In this document: positions 17,247 through 25,441 of the stretch, piece after piece
Position numbering within the stretch: the first letter of the stretch is position 1
Layout: every line of letters starts with the position of its first letter
NCBI GenBank assembly: GCA_020024465.1
Contig: JAHHTT010000020.1
Span: 1-36,490 of the forward strand
DNA: 36,490 nucleotides
Source of the DNA: Odoribacter sp.
GTDB lineage: Bacteria; Bacteroidota; Bacteroidia; Bacteroidales; Marinifilaceae
Direction: 5' to 3'
The notes under the pieces: generated by a model
Seen by the model: the letters and a program-made list of their open reading frames with translations, nothing else
What the model was told of the DNA's origin: nothing
The model's database searches: none
Program-made: the position numbers and the translations under genes

Positions 17247-18353
17247 ATGTCTTATTGGTACTATTTTATTTGTTTGGTTTTATTGATATCTTGTGGAGGG
17301 GGTAATGCAAAGAAAGAGCATAAAGAAATCGTAGTGAAAGCAGATAAAAACGAGGTGAAATATGTAAATAGTCTGAACTTGCTCTCGCCTGAAAAGAATA
17401 GCTTATATTCTTTTGACGAAGAGTTAGTGGTAGAATTTGAAAGTAAGAATCGGTTTGTAGTGGATTCTTCTGCTATTTATATGGATGGCAGTGAGGTTGC
17501 GCGTTTAGGAGCTGGTGTGACTCGTTTTTCATTACCGATAGGAAATCTCAAGACGGGTTTGATGATGATAAAAGTTGTTGCATGGCATCCTGATAATAAG
17601 AAAGGTGTGGCAACGGGTTCGATACGGGTGAAACCAGCTAAAGCTCCGATTAGATGTAAGTATAGTGTGCTGAAGGAGTACCCTCATGATTCGAAGGCAT
17701 ATACTCAAGGATTGACTTATCGGGATGGTTTTATGTATGAAGGGACAGGACAGTATGGCGAGTCTTCCATACGTAAAATAGATATGAAAAGTGGAAAAAT
17801 ACATTCGGTACTAAATATAGACGGTCAGTATTTTGGAGAAGGGATAACTATTTCCGGAGATAAAATTTATCAAATTACATGGCGTTCGCGTAAAGGATTT
17901 GTTTATGATTTGAAAACTTTTTCATTAGAATCCTCATTTGAATATGATTCTGAAGGTTGGGGAATTACGACGATGGGGGATTGTTTGGTTATGAGTGATG
18001 GTACGAATAAACTATATTATATTGTTCCTTCTACCTTTAATATATTGAAAGAGGTTGAAGTATATGATAATCTTGGTCCTGTTGAGCAACTGAATGAATT
18101 GGAATATATTGATGGTCTGATATGGGCAAATGTCTGGTTGACAGATCGAATTGTAGCCATAGATCCGGATAGTGGAGTGGTAAAATATGATATTGATTTA
18201 AAAGGTTTATTGTCCGCTGTGGAAAGAGAAAAGTTGGATGATAAAGATGATGTGTTGAATGGTATTGCCTGGAATCCGTCAAGAAAAACTTTTTACCTGA
18301 CAGGAAAACGGTGGCCAAAATTGTTTGAAGTAAAGGTGGAGATACCTAACTAA
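17247..18353 (+). CDS. Glutaminyl-peptide cyclotransferase (type I) lipoprotein
   Basis: A 368-residue lipoprotein. The lipobox L-I-S-C puts the lipidated cysteine at residue 16, so it acts in the periplasm. After an N-terminal beta domain of about 110 residues comes the glutamine cyclotransferase propeller. It starts at YPHDSKAYTQGLTY, followed by MYEGTGQYGESSI and later the conserved LNELEYIDGLIWANVW and DVLNGIAWNP blocks. Type I cyclases convert N-terminal glutamine of exported proteins into pyroglutamate. In Bacteroidota many exported proteins start with glutamine after signal cleavage, which gives this enzyme an obvious set of substrates. It sits between cysS and ung, with 6 and 25 bases on either side. 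Confidence 0.9.
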   Translation: MSYWYYFICLVLLISCGGGNAKKEHKEIVVKADKNEVKYVNSLNLLSPEKNSLYSFDEELVVEFESKNRFVVDSSAIYMDGSEVARLGAGVTRFSLPIGNLKTGLMMIKVVAWHPDNKKGVATGSIRVKPAKAPIRCKYSVLKEYPHDSKAYTQGLTYRDGFMYEGTGQYGESSIRKIDMKSGKIHSVLNIDGQYFGEGITISGDKIYQITWRSRKGFVYDLKTFSLESSFEYDSEGWGITTMGDCLVMSDGTNKLYYIVPSTFNILKEVEVYDNLGPVEQLNELEYIDGLIWANVWLTDRIVAIDPDSGVVKYDIDLKGLLSAVEREKLDDKDDVLNGIAWNPSRKTFYLTGKRWPKLFEVKVEIPN

Positions 18354-18378
18354 CATTTTTATAATATCAAGTGTCAAT

Positions 18379-19050
18379 ATGGATGTACAAATAGAAAAAT
18401 CTTGGAAAGCACTTTTGAAAGATGAATTTGATAAACCTTATTTCTCCAATTTAGTGGAATTTGTACGAGGAGAATATACTACTTCTCATGTCAGTATATA
18501 TCCTCCTGGACGTTTGATATTTAATGCTTTTAATCGTTGTCCGGTTGAAAATACGAAAGTTGTAATTTTGGGACAGGATCCTTATCATGGTCCAGGGCAG
18601 GCACACGGACTTTCTTTTTCTGTTCCAGAAGGAGTGGATTTTCCCCCTTCGTTGCAGAATATTTTTAAGGAAATCGAAAATGATTTGGGAATACCTGTAC
18701 CGAAGTCTGGAAATTTAGAGCGATGGTCTGAGCAAGGGGTGTTGTTATTGAATGCTACATTAACTGTACGTGCACATTGTGCCGGATCTCATCAAAATAA
18801 AGGTTGGGAATTTTTCACAGATGCTGTAATTAGAAGATTGGTTGATAAAAAGGAGCATTTGGTATTTTTATTGTGGGGGGCTTATGCACAGCGTAAAGGG
18901 GCATTTATTGATCCTAATAAGCATTTGGTATTGAAAGCAGTACATCCTTCTCCTCTTGCTGCAAATCGGGGAGGATGGTATGGAAATCATCATTTTAGTA
19001 GGACAAATGCATATTTGCGAGAACATGGTTTGCAAGAGATTCAATGGTAA
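18379..19050 (+). CDS. ung: Uracil-DNA glycosylase
   Basis: A 223-residue family 1 uracil-DNA glycosylase. The water-activating motif GQDPYHG is at residues 65-71 (D67), the uracil-binding N125 is in LLLNATLTV, and the DNA-intercalation motif HPSPLAA with H189 is at 189-195. It removes uracil from DNA to start base-excision repair. Length and motifs are those of the standard enzyme. It is the third gene of the cysS operon. Confidence 0.97.
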   Translation: MDVQIEKSWKALLKDEFDKPYFSNLVEFVRGEYTTSHVSIYPPGRLIFNAFNRCPVENTKVVILGQDPYHGPGQAHGLSFSVPEGVDFPPSLQNIFKEIENDLGIPVPKSGNLERWSEQGVLLLNATLTVRAHCAGSHQNKGWEFFTDAVIRRLVDKKEHLVFLLWGAYAQRKGAFIDPNKHLVLKAVHPSPLAANRGGWYGNHHFSRTNAYLREHGLQEIQW

Positions 19051-19071
19051 GTAATTATAAAGTATAATATT

Positions 19072-19773
19072 ATGGAATATCAAAGAGGGTTATCAACGAA
19101 GGAATATCAAGGAACGGTGGCAATTGAGAATACATTGGTGAGAAGTGTATATATATGGATGTGTACCGCCTTGTTATTGACAGGAGGTACGGCTACATTG
19201 GTAGCAGGAAGTTCTCAGTTATTGGAAATGTTTTTTGGGAACAGTTTTTTATTTTGGGGAATATTGATCGCACAATTCGGATTAGTTTGGCTTATCTCTG
19301 CGAGAGTCTCTTCTTTTAGTTTGCCAGTATTGTCAGGATTGTTTATGTTATATTCTGTGTTGACTGGAATTACTTTTTCTGTTTATTTTTTGGCTTTTAC
19401 GGCCGAGTCAATCGCTACCGCTTTTTTTATTACAGCCGGAACTTTTGCAGTAATGAGTATTTACGGATTTGTGACAAAAAGGGATTTAACTCAAATGGGG
19501 AATTTGGCATTTATGGCATTAATTGGCATTATAATAGCTTCTGTGGTTAATATATTCCTCCATAGTACAATATTGAATTGGATTGTTACTTATGTTGGTG
19601 TTTTGGTATTTGTAGGATTAGTCGCTTGGGATACTCAGAAAATCAAGGCTTTGATATATGCTGAAGATAATGAATTTACTCAAAAATTGGCAATTTGTGG
19701 AGCATTGAGTCTGTATTTGGACTTTATTAATCTCTTTATAATGTTGTTGAGAATTTTCGGACAAAGAAAATAA
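19072..19773 (+). CDS. Bax inhibitor-1/YccA-family membrane protein
   Basis: A 233-residue protein with seven predicted membrane helices beginning at about residue 26. It ends with the family's signature C-terminal part, VAWDTQKIKAL followed by the LSLYLDFINLFIMLLRIFG helix. The acidic residues D187 and D215 correspond to the pair that forms the pH sensor of bacterial TMBIM proteins. Family members act as proton-sensitive calcium leak channels or interact with the FtsH protease. The role in this organism is not known. It is co-transcribed with ung and the aldolase, with gaps of 21 and 24 bases. Confidence 0.92.
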   Translation: MEYQRGLSTKEYQGTVAIENTLVRSVYIWMCTALLLTGGTATLVAGSSQLLEMFFGNSFLFWGILIAQFGLVWLISARVSSFSLPVLSGLFMLYSVLTGITFSVYFLAFTAESIATAFFITAGTFAVMSIYGFVTKRDLTQMGNLAFMALIGIIIASVVNIFLHSTILNWIVTYVGVLVFVGLVAWDTQKIKALIYAEDNEFTQKLAICGALSLYLDFINLFIMLLRIFGQRK

Positions 19774-19797
19774 ATTAACTTTAATACACAACAAATC

Positions 19798-20793
19798 ATG
19801 GTTAGCTACAAAGAATTAGGTCTGGTAAACTCCAGAGAAATGTTTAAAAAAGCCATGGAAGGCAAGTATGCAGTTCCGGCTTTTAATTTTAATAATATGG
19901 AGCAGTTGCAGGCGATTGTTTCTGCATGTGTGGAGACAAAGTCTCCGGTGATTCTGCAAGTTTCAAGCGGAGCTCGTAAGTATGCCAATCAGACTCTTTT
20001 GCGGTATATGGCCCAAGGTGCTGTTGAATATGCCAAAGAGTTGGGATGTAACCTTCCCATTTGTTTGCATCTGGATCATGGTGATACATTTGAATTATGT
20101 GTTTCTTGTATTGAAATGGGTTTTTCGTCTGTAATGATAGATGGTTCTTCTTTGCCGTATGAAGAAAATGTGGCTTTAACTAAAAAAGTGGTAGATTACG
20201 CACACCAATATGATGTTACTGTTGAAGGTGAACTTGGTGTTTTGGCTGGTATTGAAGATGATGTTGTTGCTGCAGCAAGTGTATATACGAGTCCTGATAT
20301 GGTTGAAGATTTTGTTAAAAAGACAGGGGTTGACTCTTTGGCAATTTCAATCGGAACTTCTCATGGTGCTAATAAATTCAAACCGGAGCAATGTACTCGG
20401 AATGCTGATGGCGTCTTAGTGCCGCCTCCTTTGCGTTTTGATATTCTGGAGGAAATTGAGAGACGGATACCTGGATTTCCAATTGTTTTGCATGGCTCAT
20501 CTTCAGTGCCTCAGGATAAAGTATCGATTATTAATAAATATGGAGGAGCTTTAAAAGATGCTGTCGGCATTCCGGAAGAGCAATTGCGCAAGGCTGCAAC
20601 ATCTGCCGTTTGCAAGATTAATATTGATTCTGATGGCCGTTTGGCTATGACGGCAGCCATTCGAGAAGTATTTGCTGTTAAACCGGCAGAATTTGACCCG
20701 CGGAAATATTTAGGACCTGCCCGTGAAGCTTTGAAAGAACTTTATAAGCATAAAACAATTAATGTATTGGGAAGTGCAAATAGAGTAGAATAA
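19798..20793 (+). CDS. fba: Class II fructose-bisphosphate aldolase
   Basis: A 331-residue zinc-dependent aldolase. The catalytic D93 and zinc ligand H94 are in CLHLDHGD, E143 is in VEGELG, and zinc ligands H189 (SIGTSHG) and H232 (VLHGSS) follow, with the GSSSVP phosphate-binding segment. It cleaves fructose 1,6-bisphosphate to dihydroxyacetone phosphate and glyceraldehyde 3-phosphate in glycolysis. Related class II enzymes acting on tagatose bisphosphate share these motifs. The absence of tagatose genes nearby and the placement in a housekeeping operon favour the glycolytic enzyme. It is the last gene of the cysS operon, before a strong terminator. Confidence 0.92.
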   Translation: MVSYKELGLVNSREMFKKAMEGKYAVPAFNFNNMEQLQAIVSACVETKSPVILQVSSGARKYANQTLLRYMAQGAVEYAKELGCNLPICLHLDHGDTFELCVSCIEMGFSSVMIDGSSLPYEENVALTKKVVDYAHQYDVTVEGELGVLAGIEDDVVAAASVYTSPDMVEDFVKKTGVDSLAISIGTSHGANKFKPEQCTRNADGVLVPPPLRFDILEEIERRIPGFPIVLHGSSSVPQDKVSIINKYGGALKDAVGIPEEQLRKAATSAVCKINIDSDGRLAMTAAIREVFAVKPAEFDPRKYLGPAREALKELYKHKTINVLGSANRVE

Positions 20794-20823
20794 GCAGCAG
20801 AATAATCTTTTTTCATAAAATAG

Positions 20824-20864
20824 AAAAGTTGAAAGTTGAAATTACTGACTTTCAACTTTTTTTT
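20824..20864 (+). terminator. Terminator of the cysS-fba operon
   Basis: AAAAGTTGAAAGT (20824-20836) and ACTTTCAACTTTT (20848-20860) make a perfect 13-base-pair stem with an 11-base loop, followed by a run of thymines. Its core GTTGAAA/TTTCAAC is shared with the terminator after rprY. Confidence 0.85.
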
Positions 20865-20889
20865 GTTTTTCGTTCTCAACAAATAATTG

Positions 20890-20897
20890 TACTTTTG
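20890..20897 (+). promoter_or_regulatory. -7 box of typA
   Basis: TACTTTTG matches TAnnTTTG and lies 21 bases before the typA start codon. A TTTG at 20862-20865 lies 24 bases upstream, slightly farther than the ideal spacing and inside the terminator tail of the previous operon. Confidence 0.55.
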
Positions 20898-20918
20898 TAT
20901 CAGTAAAATAAAGATAAA

Positions 20919-22742
20919 ATGCGGAAATTAAGAAACATCGCCATTATTGCGCACGTTGACCACGGAAAAACAACCATCGTGGATAAGATGATATTGCAAG
21001 GAAAGCAATTCAGAGAGAATGAAAAACAAAGCGGAGACCTGATTCTCGACAATAATGATCAGGAACGTGAGCGAGGGATTACAATCCTTGCTAAAAATGT
21101 GTCAGTACATTATAAGGATTATAAGATAAACATTATAGATACTCCGGGACACTCGGATTTTGGAGGTGAAGTAGAGCGTGTATTGAATATGGCAGATGGT
21201 GTTTTGCTATTAGTAGATGCATTTGAAGGCACAATGCCTCAGACACGATTTGTATTGCAAAAAGCATTGGGGTTAGGTAAGAAAGCTATTGTTGTAGTAA
21301 ACAAAGTTGATAAGCCGAATTGTCGTCCGGATGAGGTGCAGGAAGAGGTATTTGATTTGATGTTTTCTTTAGGAGCGAGTGAAGAACAGCTGGATTTTAA
21401 AACCATATATGGAAGTGCAAAACAGGGTTGGATGTCAACAGATTGGAGACATCGTACAGATGATATCACTCCATTGTTAGATGCGATTATTGAAGATATT
21501 CCAGAACCGGTTATTGCAGAAGGAACTCCCCAAATGATGATTACATCTTTGGAATATTCATCTTATATCGGCCGTATTGCAATAGGTAAACTGACGCGTG
21601 GTAAGTTGAAAGCAGGTATGCCTATTACTTTGTGTAAGCGTGATGGTGTAACACAAATAAAGAGTCGTATCAAGGATTTGATGTTGTTTGAAGGTTTGGA
21701 AAAACAGAAAGTCGATGAAGTTGAGTCAGGAGAGATCTGTGCAATTGTCGGTATTGAAGGTTTTGAAATAGGTGATACTATCGCTGATTATGAAAATCCG
21801 GAAGCACTGACACCAATTGCTATTGATGAGCCGACGATGAGTATGCTGTTTACCATAAATAATTCACCTTTTTTTGGTAAGGATGGTAAATATGTAACAT
21901 CTCGCCATATTAAAGAGCGATTGGATAAAGAGCTTGAAAAGAATCTTGCATTGCGGGTTGAACCGGGTTTAAGTGCAGATTCATTTATAGTTTATGGGCG
22001 TGGTGTGCTTCATTTGAGCGTACTTATAGAAAGTATGCGGCGTGAAGGATATGAACTTCAGGTGGGGCAACCCAAAGTTATCATTAAGGAAATCGATGGG
22101 CAGAAATGCGAACCGGTTGAAGAGTTGACCATCGATATCCCGGAAGAGTTCTCCGGGAAGGCTATAGAAATGGTGACGAAGAGAAAAGGAGTATTGAACA
22201 ATATGGAAACTCGTGATGAACGAGTGCATTTGGATTTTGATATCCCGTCACGCGGTATTATCGGTTTGCGTAGCAGTTTGTTGACTGCTTCTGCAGGAGA
22301 AGCAATTATAGCCCATCGGCTAAAAGGGTTCGAACCGTATAAGGGCGATATTGAAATGCGAATTAATGGTTCTTTGATTGCCATGGAAACAGGAGATACC
22401 TATGCTTATGCAATTAATAAATTGCAGGATCGTGGAAAATTCTTTATCGAACCGGGTGAAACTGTTTATGCAGGACAAGTGATAGGAGAGAGTACTCGTC
22501 CTGACGACATTGTGATTAATGTTTGTAAGTCAAAGAAATTGACTAATATGCGAGCTAGTGGATCTGATGATAAAGTGAATATTGCTCCTCCGGTTAAATT
22601 TAGTTTGGAAGAAGCATTGGAATATATCCAGGAGGATGAGTATGTTGAAGTAACTCCTCATTCAATGCGGTTGCGTAAAATTATCTTGGATGAAATAGAA
22701 CGTAAACGGCAAAGTAAAAGATTGAACTCAACAGGGGAGTAA
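20919..22742 (+). CDS. typA: Ribosome-associated GTPase TypA/BipA
   Basis: A 607-residue translational GTPase. The GTP-binding motifs are AHVDHGKTT (11-19), DTPGH (74-78) and NKVDK (128-132). They are followed by beta-barrel domain 2 (GRIAIGKLTRGKLKAGM) and the EF-G-like domains with GRGVLHLSVLIESMRREG and SRGIIGLRSSLLTASAGE. The BipA-specific C-terminal domain ends the protein. It binds the ribosome and helps 50S assembly, especially in the cold or under stress. It is the first gene of a two-gene unit with asd, 42 bases apart. Confidence 0.96.
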   Translation: MRKLRNIAIIAHVDHGKTTIVDKMILQGKQFRENEKQSGDLILDNNDQERERGITILAKNVSVHYKDYKINIIDTPGHSDFGGEVERVLNMADGVLLLVDAFEGTMPQTRFVLQKALGLGKKAIVVVNKVDKPNCRPDEVQEEVFDLMFSLGASEEQLDFKTIYGSAKQGWMSTDWRHRTDDITPLLDAIIEDIPEPVIAEGTPQMMITSLEYSSYIGRIAIGKLTRGKLKAGMPITLCKRDGVTQIKSRIKDLMLFEGLEKQKVDEVESGEICAIVGIEGFEIGDTIADYENPEALTPIAIDEPTMSMLFTINNSPFFGKDGKYVTSRHIKERLDKELEKNLALRVEPGLSADSFIVYGRGVLHLSVLIESMRREGYELQVGQPKVIIKEIDGQKCEPVEELTIDIPEEFSGKAIEMVTKRKGVLNNMETRDERVHLDFDIPSRGIIGLRSSLLTASAGEAIIAHRLKGFEPYKGDIEMRINGSLIAMETGDTYAYAINKLQDRGKFFIEPGETVYAGQVIGESTRPDDIVINVCKSKKLTNMRASGSDDKVNIAPPVKFSLEEALEYIQEDEYVEVTPHSMRLRKIILDEIERKRQSKRLNSTGE

Positions 22743-22784
22743 TCATTTATATGGAACTATTAATACATTAGTAGGATAGAAAGT

Positions 22785-23798
22785 ATGAAAGTTGCAATTG
22801 TTGGAGCCAGCGGAGCTGTTGGTCAGGAGTTTTTTAAGGTATTGGAAGAAAGAAATTTCCCAATGGATGAATTGGTTTTATTTGGTTCCAGGCGTAGTGC
22901 CGGCAAACAATACACCTTTAAGGAAAAACAGTTGACCGTTCAGTTGCTGCAACATAATGATGATTTTAAGGGTGTAGACATTGCTTTTGTATCTGCTGGA
23001 GGGGACACATCAAAAGAATTTGCCGACACTATAACTAAATATGGTGCTGTGATGATTGATAATTCCAGTGCTTTTCGGATGGATAAGGATGTCCCTTTGG
23101 TTGTGCCGGAAGTGAATCCACAAGATGCATTAAGTCGTCCACGGGGAATTATTGCAAATCCTAATTGCACGACTATATTAATGGTTGTGGCGCTGAAGGC
23201 AATAGAAGAGTTGTCGCATATCAGAAAAGTCCATGTTGCAACCTATCAGGCGGCCAGTGGGGCTGGTGCGGCAGCAATGGATGAATTGTATATCCAACAT
23301 CGGCAACTGTTGGCTGGAGATGTCCCTGTTGTTGAAAAATTTGCCTATCAGCTGGCATTTAATTTGATTCCTCAGATTGATGTGTTTACAGACAATGGAT
23401 ACACAAAAGAGGAAATGAAAATGTTTAATGAAACTCAAAAAATCATGCATTCAGATATAAAGGTGAGTTCCACTTGTGTCCGTGTTCCTGCATTGCGGGC
23501 TCACTCTGAAAGTATTTGGGTGGAAACAGAGCGGCCGATAACAGAGGAGGAGGCTCGTGCAGCTTTTGATAAGGCAGAAGGAATTGTGTTGCAGGATAAT
23601 CCGCAAGAAAATGAATACCCTATGCCGCTGTTCGTTTCCGGTAAGGATTCGGTGTATGTGGGACGTATTCGAAAAGATTTGGCCGATGAACACGGCTTGG
23701 CATTTTGGGTTGTTGGAGATCAAATCAAGAAAGGTGCAGCATTGAATGCTGTCCAGATAGCAGAATGGCTTATTAAGAATGGAGACATCAAAGTTTAA
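22785..23798 (+). CDS. asd: Aspartate-semialdehyde dehydrogenase
   Basis: A 337-residue enzyme. The NADP-binding GASGAVGQ is at residues 7-14, the substrate-phosphate region DNSSAFRMD at 92-100, and the catalytic cysteine C128 in NPNCTT. The conserved RVPALRAHSESI segment carries the histidine that assists catalysis. It makes aspartate semialdehyde for lysine, diaminopimelate, threonine and methionine synthesis. Its last 11 bases overlap the end of the convergent phosphopantetheinyl transferase gene. Confidence 0.96.
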   Translation: MKVAIVGASGAVGQEFFKVLEERNFPMDELVLFGSRRSAGKQYTFKEKQLTVQLLQHNDDFKGVDIAFVSAGGDTSKEFADTITKYGAVMIDNSSAFRMDKDVPLVVPEVNPQDALSRPRGIIANPNCTTILMVVALKAIEELSHIRKVHVATYQAASGAGAAAMDELYIQHRQLLAGDVPVVEKFAYQLAFNLIPQIDVFTDNGYTKEEMKMFNETQKIMHSDIKVSSTCVRVPALRAHSESIWVETERPITEEEARAAFDKAEGIVLQDNPQENEYPMPLFVSGKDSVYVGRIRKDLADEHGLAFWVVGDQIKKGAALNAVQIAEWLIKNGDIKV

Positions 23799-24450
23799 AA
23801 TGGCTGATGGAAAACGAATCCGGTAATTGACGGCATACATAACTGCTATAATTAGAATCTATAGGGCATTCCGAAACAGTCACAGACAGTGAGGAATGCC
23901 CTCTTTTTAATGTGACAATATCTCCGTCAAAACAGACTTCAAATGATGAGAGCTGGTTACTTAACCCTTTTCCGGTATACTTCAGGTAGCTCTCCTTGAC
24001 AGACCAATAATTGAAAAATAGTTTCTGTTTTAATTTTTGATCGGTCGTTTTATCAATAATTTCAAACTCGTGAGGATGAAAAAAACGTTTTGCTACATTT
24101 AGGCGGGGAAGACTCCATTGTTCAATATCAATTCCTACTTTTTGGTCACTGATGGCGCATAAAATGTAGTCACCGGAATGTGAAATGTTGAAATGTGCCG
24201 ATAGGCCATGAATGTTAAGATAAGGTTTCCCGTGTTCTCCTTTTTTTATTTGATAATCTTTAGATGATAACCCCCAGGTTTGGGCAATGAGTCTGCGGGT
24301 TAGAGTTTCTCCTAATAACTTGGTTTGACGTACTTTTATATTGTGGAATTGTTGTACATTTTTATATGTGTTATTGCTTACATAAGGTATGAAATACTCA
24401 TCTGGATATGATTGGTAATCGGATAGTTTTAAGTAGTAAATATGTAACAT
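23788..24450 (-). CDS. 4'-phosphopantetheinyl transferase, Sfp-type
   Basis: About 220 residues from the start chosen here. The family motifs are visible: KVGIDIEQW (the metal-binding G-x-D-x-E), FFHPHEF, and WSVKESYLKYTGKGL (the W-x-x-K-E-x-x-x-K motif). The enzyme moves 4'-phosphopantetheine from CoA to carrier proteins. No carrier or synthase gene is nearby, so its partner is unknown. The open frame extends up to 24513, but a -7 box lies at 24485-24478, downstream of that upper start. The ATG at 24450 is therefore preferred. The gene converges on asd and overlaps it by 11 bases. Confidence 0.87.
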   Translation of the reverse strand: MLHIYYLKLSDYQSYPDEYFIPYVSNNTYKNVQQFHNIKVRQTKLLGETLTRRLIAQTWGLSSKDYQIKKGEHGKPYLNIHGLSAHFNISHSGDYILCAISDQKVGIDIEQWSLPRLNVAKRFFHPHEFEIIDKTTDQKLKQKLFFNYWSVKESYLKYTGKGLSNQLSSFEVCFDGDIVTLKRGHSSLSVTVSECPIDSNYSSYVCRQLPDSFSISHFKL

Positions 24451-24477
24451 GGGATTATTGGGTTTTGCTTGTTTGCG

Positions 24478-24485
24478 CAAAAATA
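24478..24485 (-). promoter_or_regulatory. -7 box of the phosphopantetheinyl transferase gene
   Basis: On the minus strand TATTTTTG matches TAnnTTTG. A CTTG (3 of 4 to TTTG) lies 20 bases upstream on that strand, at 24509-24506. The box lies 27 bases before the ATG at 24450 and decides the start choice. Confidence 0.6.
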
Positions 24486-24564
24486 CGATATGGCGTTGAA
24501 ATCTGCAAGTCAAAATAAGGATGTTAAATTAATTAAGGATTGATTATGTCAAAATTTTGACTTT

Positions 24565-24626
24565 AACGTTTTATTTGAAAAAAACGTTTGAAATGTTGTT
24601 TGCTATTCCATTTTTTTTTACTTTTA
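24565..24626 (+). promoter_or_regulatory. Possible promoter region of the TonB gene with an inverted repeat
   Basis: TACTTTTA at 24619-24626 matches the -7 box except for its last base, with TTTG at 24599-24602 only 16 bases upstream. Farther upstream, AACGTTTT (24565-24572) and AAAACGTT (24581-24588) form an 8-base inverted repeat that could be a regulator site. None of these is strong alone. Confidence 0.35.
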
Positions 24627-24668
24627 CCCCGCTGAATGAATTGTAAATAACAACACAAAATTTATATC

Positions 24669-25361
24669 ATGGAAGTAAAAAAGTCACAGAAAGCAGATCT
24701 TGAAGACAAAAAAGGAGTTTTCTTTGAGGTCGGTCTTACTCTGGCTTTAGCAATCCTGCTATTTGCCTTTGAATGGAAATCTTCTTCTGAAGAGGTAAGC
24801 CAGTTTCAGACGGTTGCTGAAGAACAGATTGAGGAAGAAATCATTCCGATTACGCAACAAATGTTAAAGCCGCCACCTCCGCCACCTCCGGCTCCGAGAT
24901 TGACAGATTTGATTGATATTGTTGAGGATGATAATCAGATTGATGAAGAACTTGAAATTCAAGATGTAGACGATACCTCTGAAAATACAGATACTCCGAC
25001 TGATGCTACTGATTTCGGTGAATACGGAGATGAAGATACCGGTGATACGGAAGTCTTTGTAGTGGTAGAGGATATGCCGAGTTTTCCTGGAGGTAATGTT
25101 CAGAAATGGATTGCCAAAAATGTAAAATATCCGGTATTGGCTATGGAGAATGGTATTCAAGGTAAAGTGTATATTCAGTTTGTGATAGAAAGAGACGGTT
25201 CTATTACCGATGTGAAAGTATTGAGAGGAGTAGACTCATCTTTGGATAAAGAAGCGATGCGGGTTGTAAAAGCAATGCCCAAATGGAAGCCGGGTAAACA
25301 GAGAGGTAAACCGGTAAGAGTTTCTTACACATTGCCGATTAACTTCCAGTTGTCTCAATAA
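24669..25361 (+). CDS. TonB-family energy transducer
   Basis: A 230-residue protein with the TonB plan. A short cytoplasmic N terminus leads to one membrane helix at about residues 19-35. A periplasmic linker follows, with the proline run KPPPPPPPAPR (67-77) and a very acidic stretch (about 84-130). The C-terminal TonB domain at about 137-229 contains PSFPGGN, YPVLAMENGIQGKVYIQF, DGSITDVKV and MPKWKPGKQRGKPV. It couples the inner-membrane proton gradient to outer-membrane transporters such as the SusC homologue in this window, although Bacteroidales usually carry several TonB proteins. No exbB or exbD is adjacent. A terminator follows. Confidence 0.93.
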   Translation: MEVKKSQKADLEDKKGVFFEVGLTLALAILLFAFEWKSSSEEVSQFQTVAEEQIEEEIIPITQQMLKPPPPPPPAPRLTDLIDIVEDDNQIDEELEIQDVDDTSENTDTPTDATDFGEYGDEDTGDTEVFVVVEDMPSFPGGNVQKWIAKNVKYPVLAMENGIQGKVYIQFVIERDGSITDVKVLRGVDSSLDKEAMRVVKAMPKWKPGKQRGKPVRVSYTLPINFQLSQ

Positions 25362-25386
25362 TTGATAAGCGGATTAATTAGAATAC

Positions 25387-25417
25387 AAAGGGCTGTCATA
25401 TGTTGTGTCAGCCCTTT
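25387..25417 (+). terminator. Terminator after the TonB gene
   Basis: AAAGGGCTG (25387-25395) and CAGCCCTTT (25409-25417) form a perfect 9-base-pair stem with a 13-base loop, followed by ATTTTGT. It stands 24 bases before the hflX start. hflX thus depends on read-through or a promoter that I do not recognise. Confidence 0.75.
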
Positions 25418-25441
25418 ATTTTGTCTTAGAACCATTGTTTT

